A stretch of DNA of 48,380 bases from Glomus cerebriforme (Eukaryota; Glomeromycota; Glomeromycetes; Glomerales; Glomeraceae). A program made the translations under genes and the position numbers. The notes under the pieces are model-generated. The model did not search any database, was not told the DNA's origin, and saw nothing but the letters and a program-made list of their open reading frames with translations. This document shows, one piece after another, positions 10,521 to 23,081 of the stretch. Every line of letters starts with the position of its first letter. Positions within the stretch are counted from its first letter, which is position 1. The stretch lies in NCBI GenBank assembly GCA_003550305.1, contig QKYT01000048.1, positions 101,212-149,591 of the forward strand, written 5' to 3'.

Positions 10521-12374
10521 AATAGTAGGAGAAGCAGGTCTAACAACAACTCGTTCAGGCTGTATGATCAATATACAATGATTTTTTTCTTCATTTAATT
10601 CATTGAAGCCAGATCCGGAATCAATTTTTTCAATCTCTTCAACAATCTGCATTTTAACATTATTATTTAAATCAACGGAATTAACATGATCAGAAATATT
10701 ATTATTGGTATTATATTGAGTGTAAGCAACTAGATCATCAAATTGATATTGGTCCATATTAGCGATCGCTGAAGTAATTGAATCTAATTCAGGTATTTCT
10801 TGTGCAACCCGGTTTCTATGCAAACTGTTATTAGCAGCTAAATGTGTGCTAGTATCATTTAATTGCTTTATATGAAGAGAATTATTATTAGTGGTAGTAG
10901 TATTATTATTTTCACCTATTTTTTTTGTTATTGTTTTGGTTGGTGATTCTCTTTTATAACCTTGTATTATTCTATAAAGAAAAAGAAAAAAAAGAAAAAA
11001 TATATTATAAAAAAAAAAAAAAAAAAAGAAAAAATATATTATTTTTCTACGCGTAAAAATGATTTTTTTTTAAAAAAAAACAAAAGACAAAAATACCTTA
11101 TGGTTATAGTAGATACAACAAATATAATGCAAAGAGGATTAAAAAAAGCGTAAGTTACAAACATAAAAATGTTCAATGGTTTGGAATGAGTAATTATCCA
11201 TACGCGAAACACTGAAGTAATTGGACAATATATAAGATAATATATGTAGGTTGATAATATTATACATAAAGTAAATTTAATTTTTTCTAAGCCTGATTGC
11301 ATTCTTTCTACCCTTCTAATAGTAATATGATTGCTTTGCTTTGCAAGAGAAATATGATAACTTAAAACATTTAACAACTCTTTTCCAAAATAAATTGTTC
11401 CTATAGCACCAACTCCACACCATAAACCCCATAATAAGTATCTTGTTGATATCAATATTTCCGCTACTTTCAAATTTTTATTCGCTCTAAAATATCCGCT
11501 CATAATTGTGATTGGCCATATCGTTAATGGTGTAAGTATTGTCATCATTATTAGAAATCCATCTGATAATTTATTATTAGGACGCCATGGTTTTTGTTTC
11601 GAATTTAGATGACTTCCAATTTGTAAATATGTTCCAACAACAAACCACGCTCCACCTAAAATCGGTCGAAAAAAACCGTTAATAAGGGAGAAAAGATTAG
11701 GTCGAACGAAGTAATTATATTAACCTATTATGCCGCATGTCCAAAACTAATAAAAAAAATAGAATAATCGAATTAATGATTAGTATTGATAACAATTAAA
11801 CTTTAAATTTATAATAATAAATTAATATATTCACCATTTCTTGAAATGCTAATTATAGAGATAGAGTTTATATTGGTATTAAATTATTAAATTTCATTAT
11901 TTATATTAACAAATATTCTTTCTATTAGTAATTATACTTACTATCTAGTGCCAAATAATTATTCTCGAATCTACCTGACCATAAAATAAGAATGAATAAT
12001 ATTCGTCCTATGGATTAAAAAGAATAAATGAATATTGGCGCAGTATTCTATTACAAGGCGCAGCATTAAATTTACGCGTTCCTACCAATTAACCAAAGTA
12101 TCGCCCAAACCAAAAATCCTTCAACAGGATTCGGTCTAATGAAACCAGTTCCAGGTATTTTAGGAGAGAGTAAAGTACATCCTTGACGACTAATTCTATA
12201 CCAAAGTAATATTATACATACTATTGCGATCAAAGTTATTATAACAAGATTTAATGTGTATAATGTTTCAAATATTCGACCATCTTCGCATGACATAGTT
12301 ACTCTCCAATCGCAATATGAATGATTGCGGTAGAAGAAGCCGATTAAACCCTCATCAAATGAATCTTCGGCCAT
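10497..12374 (-). CDS. Seven-transmembrane receptor-like protein (fungal GPCR-like)
   Basis: Six exons on the minus strand: 12374-12086, 12007-11942, 11848-11835 (14 nt), 11746-11725 (22 nt), 11655-11097 and 10971-10497, giving 474 residues. Every junction is GT-AG and closes the frame. Seven hydrophobic segments are predicted: about 40-59 (VIITLIAIVCIILLW), 83-107, 124-145 (the two micro-exons encode TFQEM and FWTCGIIG at its start), 162-182, 198-216, 258-280 and 290-312. A hydrophilic Asn/Thr/Glu-rich cytoplasmic-type tail of about 150 residues follows. This topology fits fungal G-protein-coupled receptors that sense nutrients or cAMP-type ligands; the ligand is unknown. The third and fourth exons are inferred from phase (1, then 0, then 1) and hydrophobicity, so cDNA support would matter most there. 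Confidence 0.75.
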
Positions 12375-13916
12375 TATTATTATTGAAATTTTTTTTTTTT
12401 AATATTTAAAAATGTATCGAAAAAATTTGTATTTTGAAAAAGGGGGAGGAGGTATTTTATGATTTTTTTAAGGATCATTTTAACCAAGGAAATTAACCGA
12501 CTTTATACATGATTGACGTATTAATATATATAATTTATGTTTATCGTTACAAGGAAATACAAGAATACTCCTTTGGATTGGCCAATAAAGGTATTTAATA
12601 ATATCCAATTGGAGATTACATTATTAATGTGAACTTTTGGAAAAGTGTGTATTGCTAGCTAACTTTTTATAAAAGCGGGAAAAAGTTTAACTTTCCGAAT
12701 ATGTCACGTGTATATGCGATATGTCTATACTAACTAGATCAAGCTCGATTCAAAATTTAGAAATGTCGTTCTTTTTCAAATTCGAAAATGATAGTATTAA
12801 AAATTAATAAAAATTAAATTTCCGGCTAGGTGAGCAGATAAACTTGATCATAATTTATATTTTCATTTTAAATATCGGATAGAATTTTTAGAATTAATCA
12901 AAATTTCTATTTATATTTCGTTATAAGAATTTTGAAGGGAATATTAATTATTGAATTAAATTCTTTATAATGGGGATCATTGAAACATTTACTGTTTGTT
13001 AATTGAAATTATCATATTAAAAAGGTTGATGGATAATGTTAAGTCTTTAAATGGTAATTTTTAAAAATTGTTGTTTGCATGTCTTTTTACTTATTATTTC
13101 GATTGGTTAAGTTATGAAGAAGAACTCTCGTAATAAAAAAAAAATAATCTGAGATTATGAAGCATTATTTTAAGAAAGGATTTGATAATATTCAGTGTGT
13201 TAAATTCATTACTTAATAGATTCTGTTTGTTTGTTGTATTTTGTTTAGATTTACAACATACTTTAACTAACTTAATTAGACTCACAATCCGCAGTAAAGA
13301 AAAAGTTTTTGTAAAAAAAGGAAGTGCAATAAGTATGTGTTTCGATTAAAAAGATTTATGCATATATTACAAATTCCGTATTAAATGCTAGATGTTTGAT
13401 TGCGCAGGGTAACTTGCTTAGTCCTATAGCATTTATTTACCGAAAACTTTAAATGATCTCTACACATGTACATAATGCGAGATGAAACTTTTTGTAAAAG
13501 AGCTTCCATTCGAAATTTGGTCATGAAACACAGAAAACTCATTATCTTGGTAAATATTCGAATACGTCTATTATATTTTAAATTATTTGTTTATTTATTT
13601 AACTATTAATGATTACCTTTGCGGTTTTATGCCAAGAAAATTTTTAAAGTGTCTTTTCTTTTATTAAAAGATTATTAGCGATTTTAATTATAACATGGTG
13701 AACTATGAATACTTTTTTTTAACCCGTTAACTGGTCTGTGCCGTCTGTCATACGTTATGGTTAAATTTCCTTATTGTCACAATCTGGATCTGCAATCCAA
13801 AAATTAAAAAATTTCCCCACGAAATTTTTTTTTGTAAATAATGATTTCTACATTTGTAGTCTATTCATGACTACAATTTTTACCGATATTTTTTTTAAAC
13901 TTATTGACCTTTTAAA
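12375..13916. other. Long divergent intergenic region
   Basis: This 1.5 kb lies between the start codons of the receptor gene (minus) and the kinase gene (plus), so it should contain both promoters. A CACGTG is at 12705 within ATGTCACGTGTATATG. No ORF, tRNA or repeat was recognised. Confidence 0.5.
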
Positions 13917-16900
13917 ATGAGATCACGAAAAAATAAAAATTTACGGCAAACTGCGCAAATATCAGGTGATGATGTTGATTTTGATAATATAACAACGATA
14001 CTTCCGAATGTTCGATCCGATATTGTTGAACCCGATTCTTTTTTTTTGTACGAACCACCGACTGGAAGAGTTATGAGATCTAGAAGGAATACTTTTACTT
14101 ATGGTCAAGCTGGTGAGGGGAGTTCTTCTCAATCAGATATTGATAAACATTATGAACTTGTCCCTTACTCTAAAGAGTGGACGGTTATATTGTGAGTTTT
14201 TTAAATAATAAAACTATAATAGTTTTTTATTTTATGTAAATTTATAATATATATATGTAAATTTTCAGACGTAACGAAAACGCTGGTCAATTAGTTCTTT
14301 ATAATACTGCTAATCGACGCGTTTCGGTTAGACGTTTATCGCCAAGCAATGATCCGTTATCGTCACAACCTCAGGTTTTTTTTAATTATTATTTAAATTT
14401 GATGATTTATTTTAAATTTAAAATTATAATTAACTTAATTAAATAAAAATAAGGCGTTAACTACATCACAAACGTGTATATTATGCAAAAGACCTTTTGA
14501 ATCAACTAATCGTATGTCTGGAGTATGTTTCGAATTTCTTTATTTGTTTTATTTTCTTTCGATAATTTTTTTTTTAAAACAATCTTTATAAAATATCAAA
14601 GCCTTCAAATCCAGATTTTATGCATAGAAATTATTTTCGTTTATTAGAAAATTCTGAAAGGTTGGTTATATAGCTATTAATTCTACTTTCTAATTAAACA
14701 TATTGAATAACAATTCTTTTTATTTAGTTCAAGCATTCAACCTGATGCATCACCAATAATTGATCAACCCACGTTTTCCATGCATAATGTTTCATCACAC
14801 ACATTTGCAGAATCTTCAACATCATCTACAAATCCGGATTTTGAAACACATTCTACTCTTTCACAAAATTCGTTTAATCAAGGATATTATGAGAGATTTT
14901 TTATTGAAGAAAGAAAACTTGGACGAGGATTTCGTGGATCTGTTTACCTTTGTAAGGTAAATTGCAAATAATATAAAACGGGTTTATATAAAACATTGTC
15001 TTATCTGATGTATGTATATATATATTTCTCTCTTTTTTTTAATTTAGCACATTCTGGATAACGTGCATTTGGGAGAATATGCTATTAAGAAAGTTGCTGT
15101 TGGTGATAATCATTCATGGTTGGTTAGGATGTTAAGAGAAGTTCATTTATTAGAAAGGTTACATCATCCAAACATTGTGGATTATAAGCATGCTTGGTTA
15201 GAATATCACCAATTAACAAAATTTGGTCCACAAGTTCCATGTTTATTTATTTTAATGGAATGTGCTAACGGAGGGAACTTGGAAGAATATATTAATGAGC
15301 GATCATCTATTGCAATGCAGCAGGATCCAGAAGAAGCAAATCTTAGAGCAAAAGAACGTGTATTGCGTGCAAGAAGAATGAGACATGCACATGAACAATC
15401 AACAATAAATCCCCTTAATAATGTATCTTCAAATCATTATTTAGATTTACCAGAAATTTGGTCATTGTTTATAGATATTTGTGAAGGTTTGGCTCACTTG
15501 CATCGGCACGGTATTGTGCATAGAGATTTAAAACCTTCGAATTTACTATTACATTATAATGAAGGGAGGACTGACAGGTTAGTATTTAATATATTGATTA
15601 CATTTGTTTTTCTTTTTTTTCAACATTGGGTAAATTTGCAAATTAATTGTTTAGACCAAGGGTTTTGATATCAGATTTTGGAGAGTGTGAAATATTAGAT
15701 CAGCTTACAGAACGTGAGCGAACTGGTGCTACTGGAACTCTTGAATTTATGGCACCTGAATTATTAACTGGTAATTATTTAGTATTTAATTCTATTTTAT
15801 AATTATTTTATTTTAAATATTAAAGATTTTTAATATTTTTATAGTTGATGAGAGAGGAAAATTCTATAAAGATTATTCACAAAAGTCTGATATGTGGTCA
15901 CTTGGAATGGTTCTTTATTATCTTTGTTATTCAAGACTTCCTTATCATCAAGTGGATGATGTTGATTTATTGAAACAAGAAATTTTACATTTTGAAGGGT
16001 AACTAAAATTTATTAAGTATTATTTTATTATTGGTTGAATTTGCATTATTATTTAGTGAAAAGAAAATTCAAAAAATTATTTTATATTTAGTGTGTCATT
16101 TCCGGAAAATAACAATTTTTTTTCAAGTTCATCACGTAAAGTTCCTCAACAACTTAAAAGTTTGATTAAACGATTGTTATCAAAGAATAAGAAAAATAGG
16201 CCTTCTTGTGATGAAATATTAAAATCTGTTGAAGATATTCGATTAACTTTTTCGACAAACGTTTATAACGAAACTCCAGGTGTATGTATAACTAATTAAT
16301 TCATCTACAATTTAGTCGGAAATTTGGTGTGATTTTAATATTTCTTAACAACTATTTCGAATTATTTATAGAAACCATTGATTAATATAATTTCATTACC
16401 CATTGCACTGTGACACCTACATTTAAAAAAAATCAAATTTGTTTGTATCCTTTAGATAATACGATAATTTCATTACCAAATCAAAAAGATGTGGTTGATT
16501 CATTATCAGAATTGGAATCTCCTGTTTCATCTAGCAATTCCACTACCACCACAAGAATAACAGCCAGTAAAGTTGGTTTAAATACATGTCACATATTATC
16601 GGAATCTATTTTAACATCAGATATTTCTTCTTATGAATCTATCGAAAATAATGAAGATAATGAAACAGCAAATTTGCGTAGACGTAAAAAAGTTCATATT
16701 TCTCAGGAAAATAGTGAAGGGTCTTCAACATCTGGTATTGAAGATGCGGATATTGAACAAATGTCTAAGGTGATAAGTTGTTTGTAATGATTGTTTTTGT
16801 TTTTTTTTGTCAATCTAGTTGTTAATTTACTAATATTCAATTTATTCGATGGTAAAAGAATCATAATAATCAAGCAGCAATTATCCGCGCAACCCCTCCC

Positions 16901-17375
16901 AGAAGTTCGCTATATCAAATTACTTATTATTTAGGGTTGATATCTTCTCAAATATTTGAAGGTGGATGGTGGCAACTTTCTAAGTTTATTATAGTTATAC
17001 TTAAGGTATTGATTAGTGAATCCAATCTTTTATTTTATGTGAGATACATGAGAAATTAAACTCTGTTTCATTTTATAATTATAGATAACAACTTGCGTGT
17101 CACTTTGTTCACCTTATTTACCTTCACCTTGGGTATTATATCCAATTATTTTCTTTGCGATTTTAGACCTTTATACGTAAGTGTTTTATAATATATATAT
17201 ATATTTGTTTATTTCTTATATGAAAATAACCATTATAATTTACTTTAACAGTAAACGAGGAACTTTTAGTTTGGTATTAGGTGTAATACATATCATTTGG
17301 ATCATAGTCTTTAAAATTGGAGGAAATTTATGTAAAAAGGAAAGTGGAATGAGTTTAGATAGGCTTACAGGATAA
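13917..17375 (+). CDS. IKS1: IKS1-type serine/threonine protein kinase with C-terminal membrane segments
   Basis: Thirteen exons: 13917-14191, 14269-14374, 14454-14522, 14602-14660, 14728-14956, 15048-15577, 15655-15770, 15845-15998, 16092-16279, 16456-16769, 16859-17005, 17085-17176, 17252-17375; 800 residues. The N-terminal part carries YELVPYSKEWTVILRNE and a CxxC motif (TCILCKRPF), as in fungal Iks1. The kinase domain has the glycine loop KLGRGFRGSVYLC, catalytic Lys in EYAIKKVAVGD, HRDLKPSN, DFG in ISDFGECE and the P+1 loop FMAPELL. After a Ser/Thr/Asn/Glu-rich linker, two or three hydrophobic stretches near the end suggest membrane anchoring. The intron 16280-16455 is unusually long for this gene; phase requires its acceptor at CCTTTAG just before 16456. 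Family function is poorly known. Start is the first ATG in frame. Confidence 0.9.
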
Positions 17376-17889
17376 TATGATTATATAATATAATTTAAGT
17401 CTTACATTTCTAAATGTACTAACATAGTCATTTTGGTGGATATCAAATAAAATATAAACAATTAATATTATTTAAAATGTGTTACATATTAATAGTAATT
17501 TATGAATATTATTTATCAGAATACTTTATTTATTGTATGTTACAACTTATAAAAATAATATCTAATAATGAATAAAGTTATATTAATAACCATTCAATAA
17601 TAAATTTTAATTTATTAAAGATTTAATTAACAAAATGTTATTTGTTTTTTTAATAAAAAAAAAATCATTTCCAATATAATAATATATAAAGAATTTTTTC
17701 CTTTTATTTGTAATATATATTTATGCAACAATTAAGATCACGTGATGATGAATTCGCGCATTGAAAATAATGACCATTTAGAATTAAATTATTGATTGAT
17801 ACATTTTGTGTTTATTAAAGTTATTAGTATGAATAAAATATATAACATGTGATGTTTGATTCTAAATAAGATGAAATTAAAAGGTTCCT
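17376..17889. other. Intergenic region between two convergent genes
   Basis: AT-rich 3' flanks of the kinase gene and the zinc-domain gene. A CACGTG stands at 17739 (GATCACGTGATG). Nothing else is recognisable. Confidence 0.5.
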
Positions 17890-18654
17890 TCATCTTAAAA
17901 CTTTATCAACTTTTTCACGATGAATAGCAAATGAAGGAGTTACCCAAGAACCACAAGAACATTGCATTCCTATATGATGATTAAATATTTGAAATATATA
18001 AATATTTTTTAGAAAAAATATATGTATATTAAAAAAAATGACTTACCAGCCCAACTGAAATTACCTAATTTAGCTTGACATGCTGGACATTTTATTTTTC
18101 CTTCCAATTCACCTTCTTGTACACCATCCAATATCCAATCCATTGGTTCAATGAAATATGAAGAGCATACAATTGGTGAAAATGACGAATCACGCTTTTT
18201 ATATGCAAATTCTGTTTGACCTTTTCCTTGATTATGTTCAATGAAATCTTCAGTTGATATTATTGTTCGTCTACAATTTTTATATTAAAAAAATTAATGA
18301 TATATATATATATGTAAGAAAGAATAAAATAAAATTTTAATTGTTTTAATTGGAATATAAAATTAAAGTACATAATAACCTGCATTTTTTACATTTTAAA
18401 GCTGAAAAAGTTAACTTTTGTGGTTCAGAAACCTTTGGTTCATTTATGGCATTTATAATTTCTATTTGCGCTTGACTAAGTGGTATAATATCTATTTAAA
18501 AAAATAAGATTCAATTAGAAAAAATTTGTTTTCTCAATGATACATTATTATTAAATAAAATTACTTGCCAAAAAAAAAAGATACCTTCAGATTCTGTCAT
18601 GACTGGTGACCGAGGGGAAGAAGAAGAGTGTGGCTGTGAATAACTAAAATTCAT
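17890..18654 (-). CDS. Stand-alone Yvh1/DUSP12-type zinc-binding domain protein
   Basis: Four exons on the minus strand: 18654-18585, 18491-18380, 18270-18047, 17969-17890, giving 161 residues. After a Ser/Pro-rich leader the protein matches the C-terminal zinc domain of dual-specificity phosphatase 12 / Yvh1. Visible motifs are LKCKKCRRTI, an H in FIEHNQGKG, SYFIEPMDWILDG, GELEGKIKCPACQAKLGNFS, WAGMQCSCGSWVTPSF. The cysteine pairs (CKKC, CPAC, CSC) are intact. No HCxxGxxR phosphatase signature exists upstream on this strand, so the catalytic domain is absent. In yeast, the Yvh1 zinc domain alone supports late 60S ribosome assembly (Mrt4 release), so this short form could serve that role. The frame stays open about 70 bases upstream of the chosen ATG but has no further Met; an acceptor-like AAATAAAAG there leaves an upstream exon possible. 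Confidence 0.85.
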
Positions 18655-19298
18655 GTGATAGTCTGATAGACATCCAATCAAATATCGTATGATATATTCG
18701 TAAATCGCTAACGCGTTACAGTCTTTTATTTAAGTGAATTAAAAATGAATTTGACTAATACCTTGTTCATTGTACGCAGCCAGTTATTATCGGGATATAA
18801 ATATGCAAATAAAATTGATATAAAACGGTATTTTTTTAGTCACTATAACTTTCATAAACAATAAAATATTCATATAAGGAAAAACGGTCTTTGTTTTGCG
18901 CAGTACGGAAAAATCAATGCGATTTATTGTATTGTCCGTTTTTATAATGATTGAAAGCGGTAACAAAAGCAAAAAAAAAATTGGCTAAATCGGGCAAAAT
19001 TTGACCGGGCCTTCTGACTCATATTAATCATATATAATGGATTGGTCAACAAAAAAAAAAAAAGAATTTAGTGGTACCTGTTAGATACTTTGATAGTGTA
19101 CAGCAAATTGTTACACATTAAAAATCAATTTTTCTTTATTAATAAAACAATATCTGTATATAACCTGAAACTTCTCGTTGATTAATTTCCTGATTCTAAA
19201 AAATTTAAAAAAATTATATATACGCTCCTTTTCCTCTCTCTTTTATTAAATATCTGCCTTTTTCAATTAATCTTAAATCTTTTTTTTTAAAAACCAAC
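18655..19298. other. Divergent intergenic region
   Basis: This lies between the zinc-domain gene (minus) and a small orphan gene (plus). A minus frame at 18972-18787 is open but hydrophobic and random-looking. The last 90 bases before 19299 are pyrimidine-rich (CTCCTTTTCCTCTCTCTTTT), as in many fungal 5' leaders. Confidence 0.4.
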
Positions 19299-19604
19299 AT
19301 GTCTTTCCTTGCGGATTTTGAGCCAGCTCTTATTCACTCACCTTTTGATCGTCAACGACGACAAGCTGGATCAAACTCTACAACCACTTTCAGTTATAAC
19401 CCTACCGAAAAGGTTATTTCTAATCCTTCCACTATCTTGATGACACAAGATATCAAAAATGTTAATAGCACATCTTCAATAAGTACGATCACGCCAAAAA
19501 ATTTTTCTTCAAGGACTGCTCTATCTTCTACAGAACAACTTCCATATGATCGAAAATATTGGACAGACAAATTAGTTACGTTTATACTTATGATGCCATA
19601 CTAA
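19299..19604 (+). CDS. Small Ser/Thr-rich protein of unknown function
   Basis: A single-exon frame of 101 residues starting MSFLADFEPALIHSPFDRQR. The middle is rich in Ser, Thr and Asn, and it ends YDRKYWTDKLVTFILMMPY. No known domain is recognised. In favour of a real gene: a balanced amino acid composition unlike AT-driven random frames, a favourable start context (ACCAACATG) after a pyrimidine-rich leader, and space for a promoter. Against: short length, low complexity, no introns. It could be a lineage-specific protein. Confidence 0.5.
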   Translation: MSFLADFEPALIHSPFDRQRRQAGSNSTTTFSYNPTEKVISNPSTILMTQDIKNVNSTSSISTITPKNFSSRTALSSTEQLPYDRKYWTDKLVTFILMMPY

Positions 19605-20089
19605 AACGTACTTTTTGTATCAAACAATCATTATATTATTTACTCAGCAAATGAGCAAATGAGCAAAATTTATCATCAATTTTTTTTTTAAAAAAAAAAA
19701 ANAAAAAAAAAAATTATAAAAAACAAATAAATAAATAAATAATTTTATATTTTATTCATCTTATTATTATAGACATTTGATTCTCTTCTCCATTCACAAA
19801 AAAAAAAATCATAATTATATTTCAATTTTTTCAATATTTTTTTTTTTTTTTTTGTGGTGAGAAATAACAGGACAATTATTTACTTAGAATATAATTTTTC
19901 ATTTCAACACTCATTTCAATATAAAAAATAACCGTTAAAAAAAATTATAAATAAAGTCTTATTCATCACATGATTATTTGTATGGCGCAATACTGATTTC
20001 CGATTGATTTTTGTAACACAAATTGGCCATGATTTATCCGTGTCGTTTTTAAACTATAAGACCTAAAACAAACTTATAAATAATATTAC
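19605..20089. other. Intergenic, homopolymer-rich
   Basis: Long T and A runs flank an unresolved base at 19702, and another T run is near 19840-19855. ACTCAGCAAATGAGCAAATGAGC around 19645 contains a short direct repeat. The 3' half is the upstream region of the PRP17 gene. Confidence 0.5.
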
Positions 20090-22776
20090 ATGGATCTATT
20101 ATCTGCTGAGTACGGTTCTAGTGGCGAAGACGAATCCACAAAGATCTCAACCAAACGAACCGATCATGAGAGTGTAGTTTCTCAAAATGTAAAGCGTTCA
20201 AAGATAGATTTGGCTCCCAACGTCAGTTTAGAGGTTAGTGGCTGCGGGATCTATCCTAAATGAGTAACCCGTTGTAAGATGCGAATTCTTTGCAAATGGG
20301 TTATTCCATCTGTTCTCATTGTTCATCTTTACGATCCCCGCTTACCTGTTTATTCCATATACTAAAAAAAAAAATAAGGACACATCAATTGACGTGAATA
20401 TGGTTGAATTTCACCATACAGGATCCAAAACTTTCGAATTCGATTTTAATAAAACCTACCGATACTCAGATTAATGTGAATATACCGTATGATGATATGA
20501 TGAAACCCGTATTCGGACCATCTAATCCATACAGTACAAAAGTAATGAATCAGAATGTTTTAACTGGTCATGTTGAAGAACAAGTTTTTAGTGAAGCAGC
20601 TTTCAAAACACAACAACGTACCTTTACTTCTTTTGGATACGCGTTAGATCCTTCACTTATTACACAATCTACTGGTGTAGCAGGAGCAGGGTATGTTGGA
20701 AATATTGAGAAAGCTGTAGCAATGAATGGTGCTACTATTTATGATCCTACACCTAAGCCAGCTAATATGCCAAAGAGATTGCCTAAAGGTGACTCTGCTA
20801 TTTTAGAAGGTGAAAATATGTACCAGGGTCCTTGGGCTGGTTTCGAAGGCGAGAATATCGGAAATCCTGTTGGTCCCCCAGAGGTAATGTCTTAATCTAA
20901 TTGTATTGTAATTGGATGTATATAGCATTTATTTATAAATAGATAAACATTTTCATTCAGGGTACGATAGTTACAAAGGCTGAAGCTGAAACCAAATCTA
21001 AAAAAGAAATTGACGCTGGTCAAGAAAAAACAACATTTCATGGTATATATAGTTTAAACTGATTATTATGCGTTATTTTTATTTTTATTTTTATTTTTTT
21101 TTTGAACTGTTTATTCATAGTCATATATCTTTATTAGGAAAATCGGAATACGATTATCAAGGAAGAACTTATATGCATGTACCGATGGATTTAGATGTTA
21201 ATTTATTGGGAGAACCTGGAACACAAGAATGTTTTATCCCAAAACGGTGTATTCATACATGGTATTTGTCGCTTAACAATTTTTGTAGATATATTAAACT
21301 TTATCTTTATTAACATTCATATTTAATACCTATAGGTCTGGACATAATAAAGGCGTCACCGCAATTCGGTTTTTCCCCAGATCGGCACATTTAATACTTT
21401 CTTCTAGTATGGATACAAAAGTAAAGGTAAGGAATTTTATTATTCTTGTAATTTCAATAATTTTTTTTTTTAAAAAAATGAATATTAAATATTAATTACT
21501 AAATTTTATGTCTATACAAATATAGATTTGGGACGTATATAATGATCGTAGATGCCTAAGAACTTATATGGGTCATAATAAGGCAGTTCGAGATATTACA
21601 TTCACTAATGATGGAAAGCGTTTTTTGACTGCTAGTTATGACAAGTATATCAAGTTATGGGATACTGAGACTGGTATGATTATAATTGAATATTGTATGA
21701 TACACAAATAAATTTGTTAAGCAAAGCTTCAGCATATTAAAATATATCTATTATTTAGGACAGTGCATTAAGTCATTTACCACGGGAAAAATCCCCTATG
21801 TCGTTAAATTCAATCCTGATGAAGATAAGCAACACATATTTTTGGCAGGATGTTCAGATAAAAAGATTGTACAGGTGCGCTATATATATATTTTATATTT
21901 ATTTTTAAAGAAATATATTTATTTATTAATTTTCATTGATATAGTTTGATATTAATACTGGCGAGGTGACACAAGAATATGATCAGCATTTAGGTGCTGT
22001 GAATACCATAACTTTTGTTGATGAAAACCGACGTTTCGTTACAACCTCGGATGACAAGACGTTAAGAGCATGGGAATTTGACATTCCGGTGGTAATTAAA
22101 TATATTGCAGAACCTCATATGCATAGTATGCCTGCTGTGACCTTACATCCTAACAGTAATTATATATATATATTATTATACTTTTTAGAATTTTTGTAGT
22201 TTAAGTTATTTTATTAATATTAATTAAATAATTTGTAGAAAAATGGTTAGCTTGTCAATCGTTGGATAACCAAATTGTGATATATGGTGCTAAGGATAGG
22301 TTCCGTATACATCGCAAGAAGCGGTTTACCGGCCATTTAGTAGCTGGTTATGCTTGTCAAGTCAATTTTTCACCCGATGGGAGATTTATTATGTCTGGTG
22401 ATTCAGAAGGAAGTATATGGTTTTGGGTAAGTGTATTTATTACATAATTTATTTTGAAGATTTTTTTTTTAATATAAAATATTCCTTAATGCAGGATTGG
22501 AAGTCTTGTAAAATGCTCAAGTAAGTGTATAAATAATATTTTTTTAAAAAAATATTATATATATATATAAATTAAAAATTTATTTATAACGAATAGGAAA
22601 TTTAAGGCGCATGAAAATGTTGTGATTGGATGTGAATGGCATCCTCACGAAACGTCAAAGGTAGCTACTTGTAGTTGGGATGGTTTGATTAAGCTTTGGG
22701 TAAGTGATTATTATTTATTTGCTTTATTAAAATGCATTTATAATTAATACATTATATATTTTACATTTAGGATTAG
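20090..22776 (+). CDS. CDC40: Pre-mRNA splicing factor PRP17/CDC40 (WD40 protein)
   Basis: Twelve exons: 20090-20233, 20422-20883, 20961-21042, 21138-21261, 21336-21426, 21526-21673, 21759-21874, 21945-22155, 22239-22426, 22495-22520, 22597-22699, 22771-22776; 566 residues. The N-terminal half has the conserved region with [20 protein letters not shown] and [12 protein letters not shown]. The C-terminal half is a WD40 propeller, repeats ending [40 protein letters not shown] and IKLWD. Prp17 acts in the second catalytic step of nuclear pre-mRNA splicing. The exon 22495-22520 is only 26 nt, and the last coding exon supplies just Asp and the stop codon. The length is close to the family norm. 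Confidence 0.95.
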
Positions 22777-23081
22777 GAAAAGTATGTGCATCAGTTGTTA
22801 CATTTGGATGATGTTAATGAAGATATGGGAACGTTTATTGGTCTTTTTTGGGCTATCTCTAGTGGGAACAGAATGAGCTCAGGCTTCAGGTGGTTTGCTC
22901 AATCCACATTATTGAAGATAACCTAGAAATTTTATGATGAAATTATTACCGATATCCATTTACTGTAGTAATACAGGTCATATGTAATAATTATATATAA
23001 ATAAAATTCAAAGTAATTTGCCGATCATTTAATATCACGTGACAGTGTCCCGAACGTGTAATATTGATAAATCTTAGAAAA
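22777..23081. other. Short intergenic region between convergent genes
   Basis: Shared 3' flank of PRP17 and the LACTB2-type gene. CACGTG at 23036 lies within ATATCACGTGACAG, a Cbf1-like E-box. No ORF is present. Confidence 0.5.

Noticed and set aside
18787..18972. Possible upstream exon of the Yvh1-type gene
   Set aside because: The frame is hydrophobic, lacks the HCxxGxxR phosphatase motif and does not join in phase with the zinc-domain exons.
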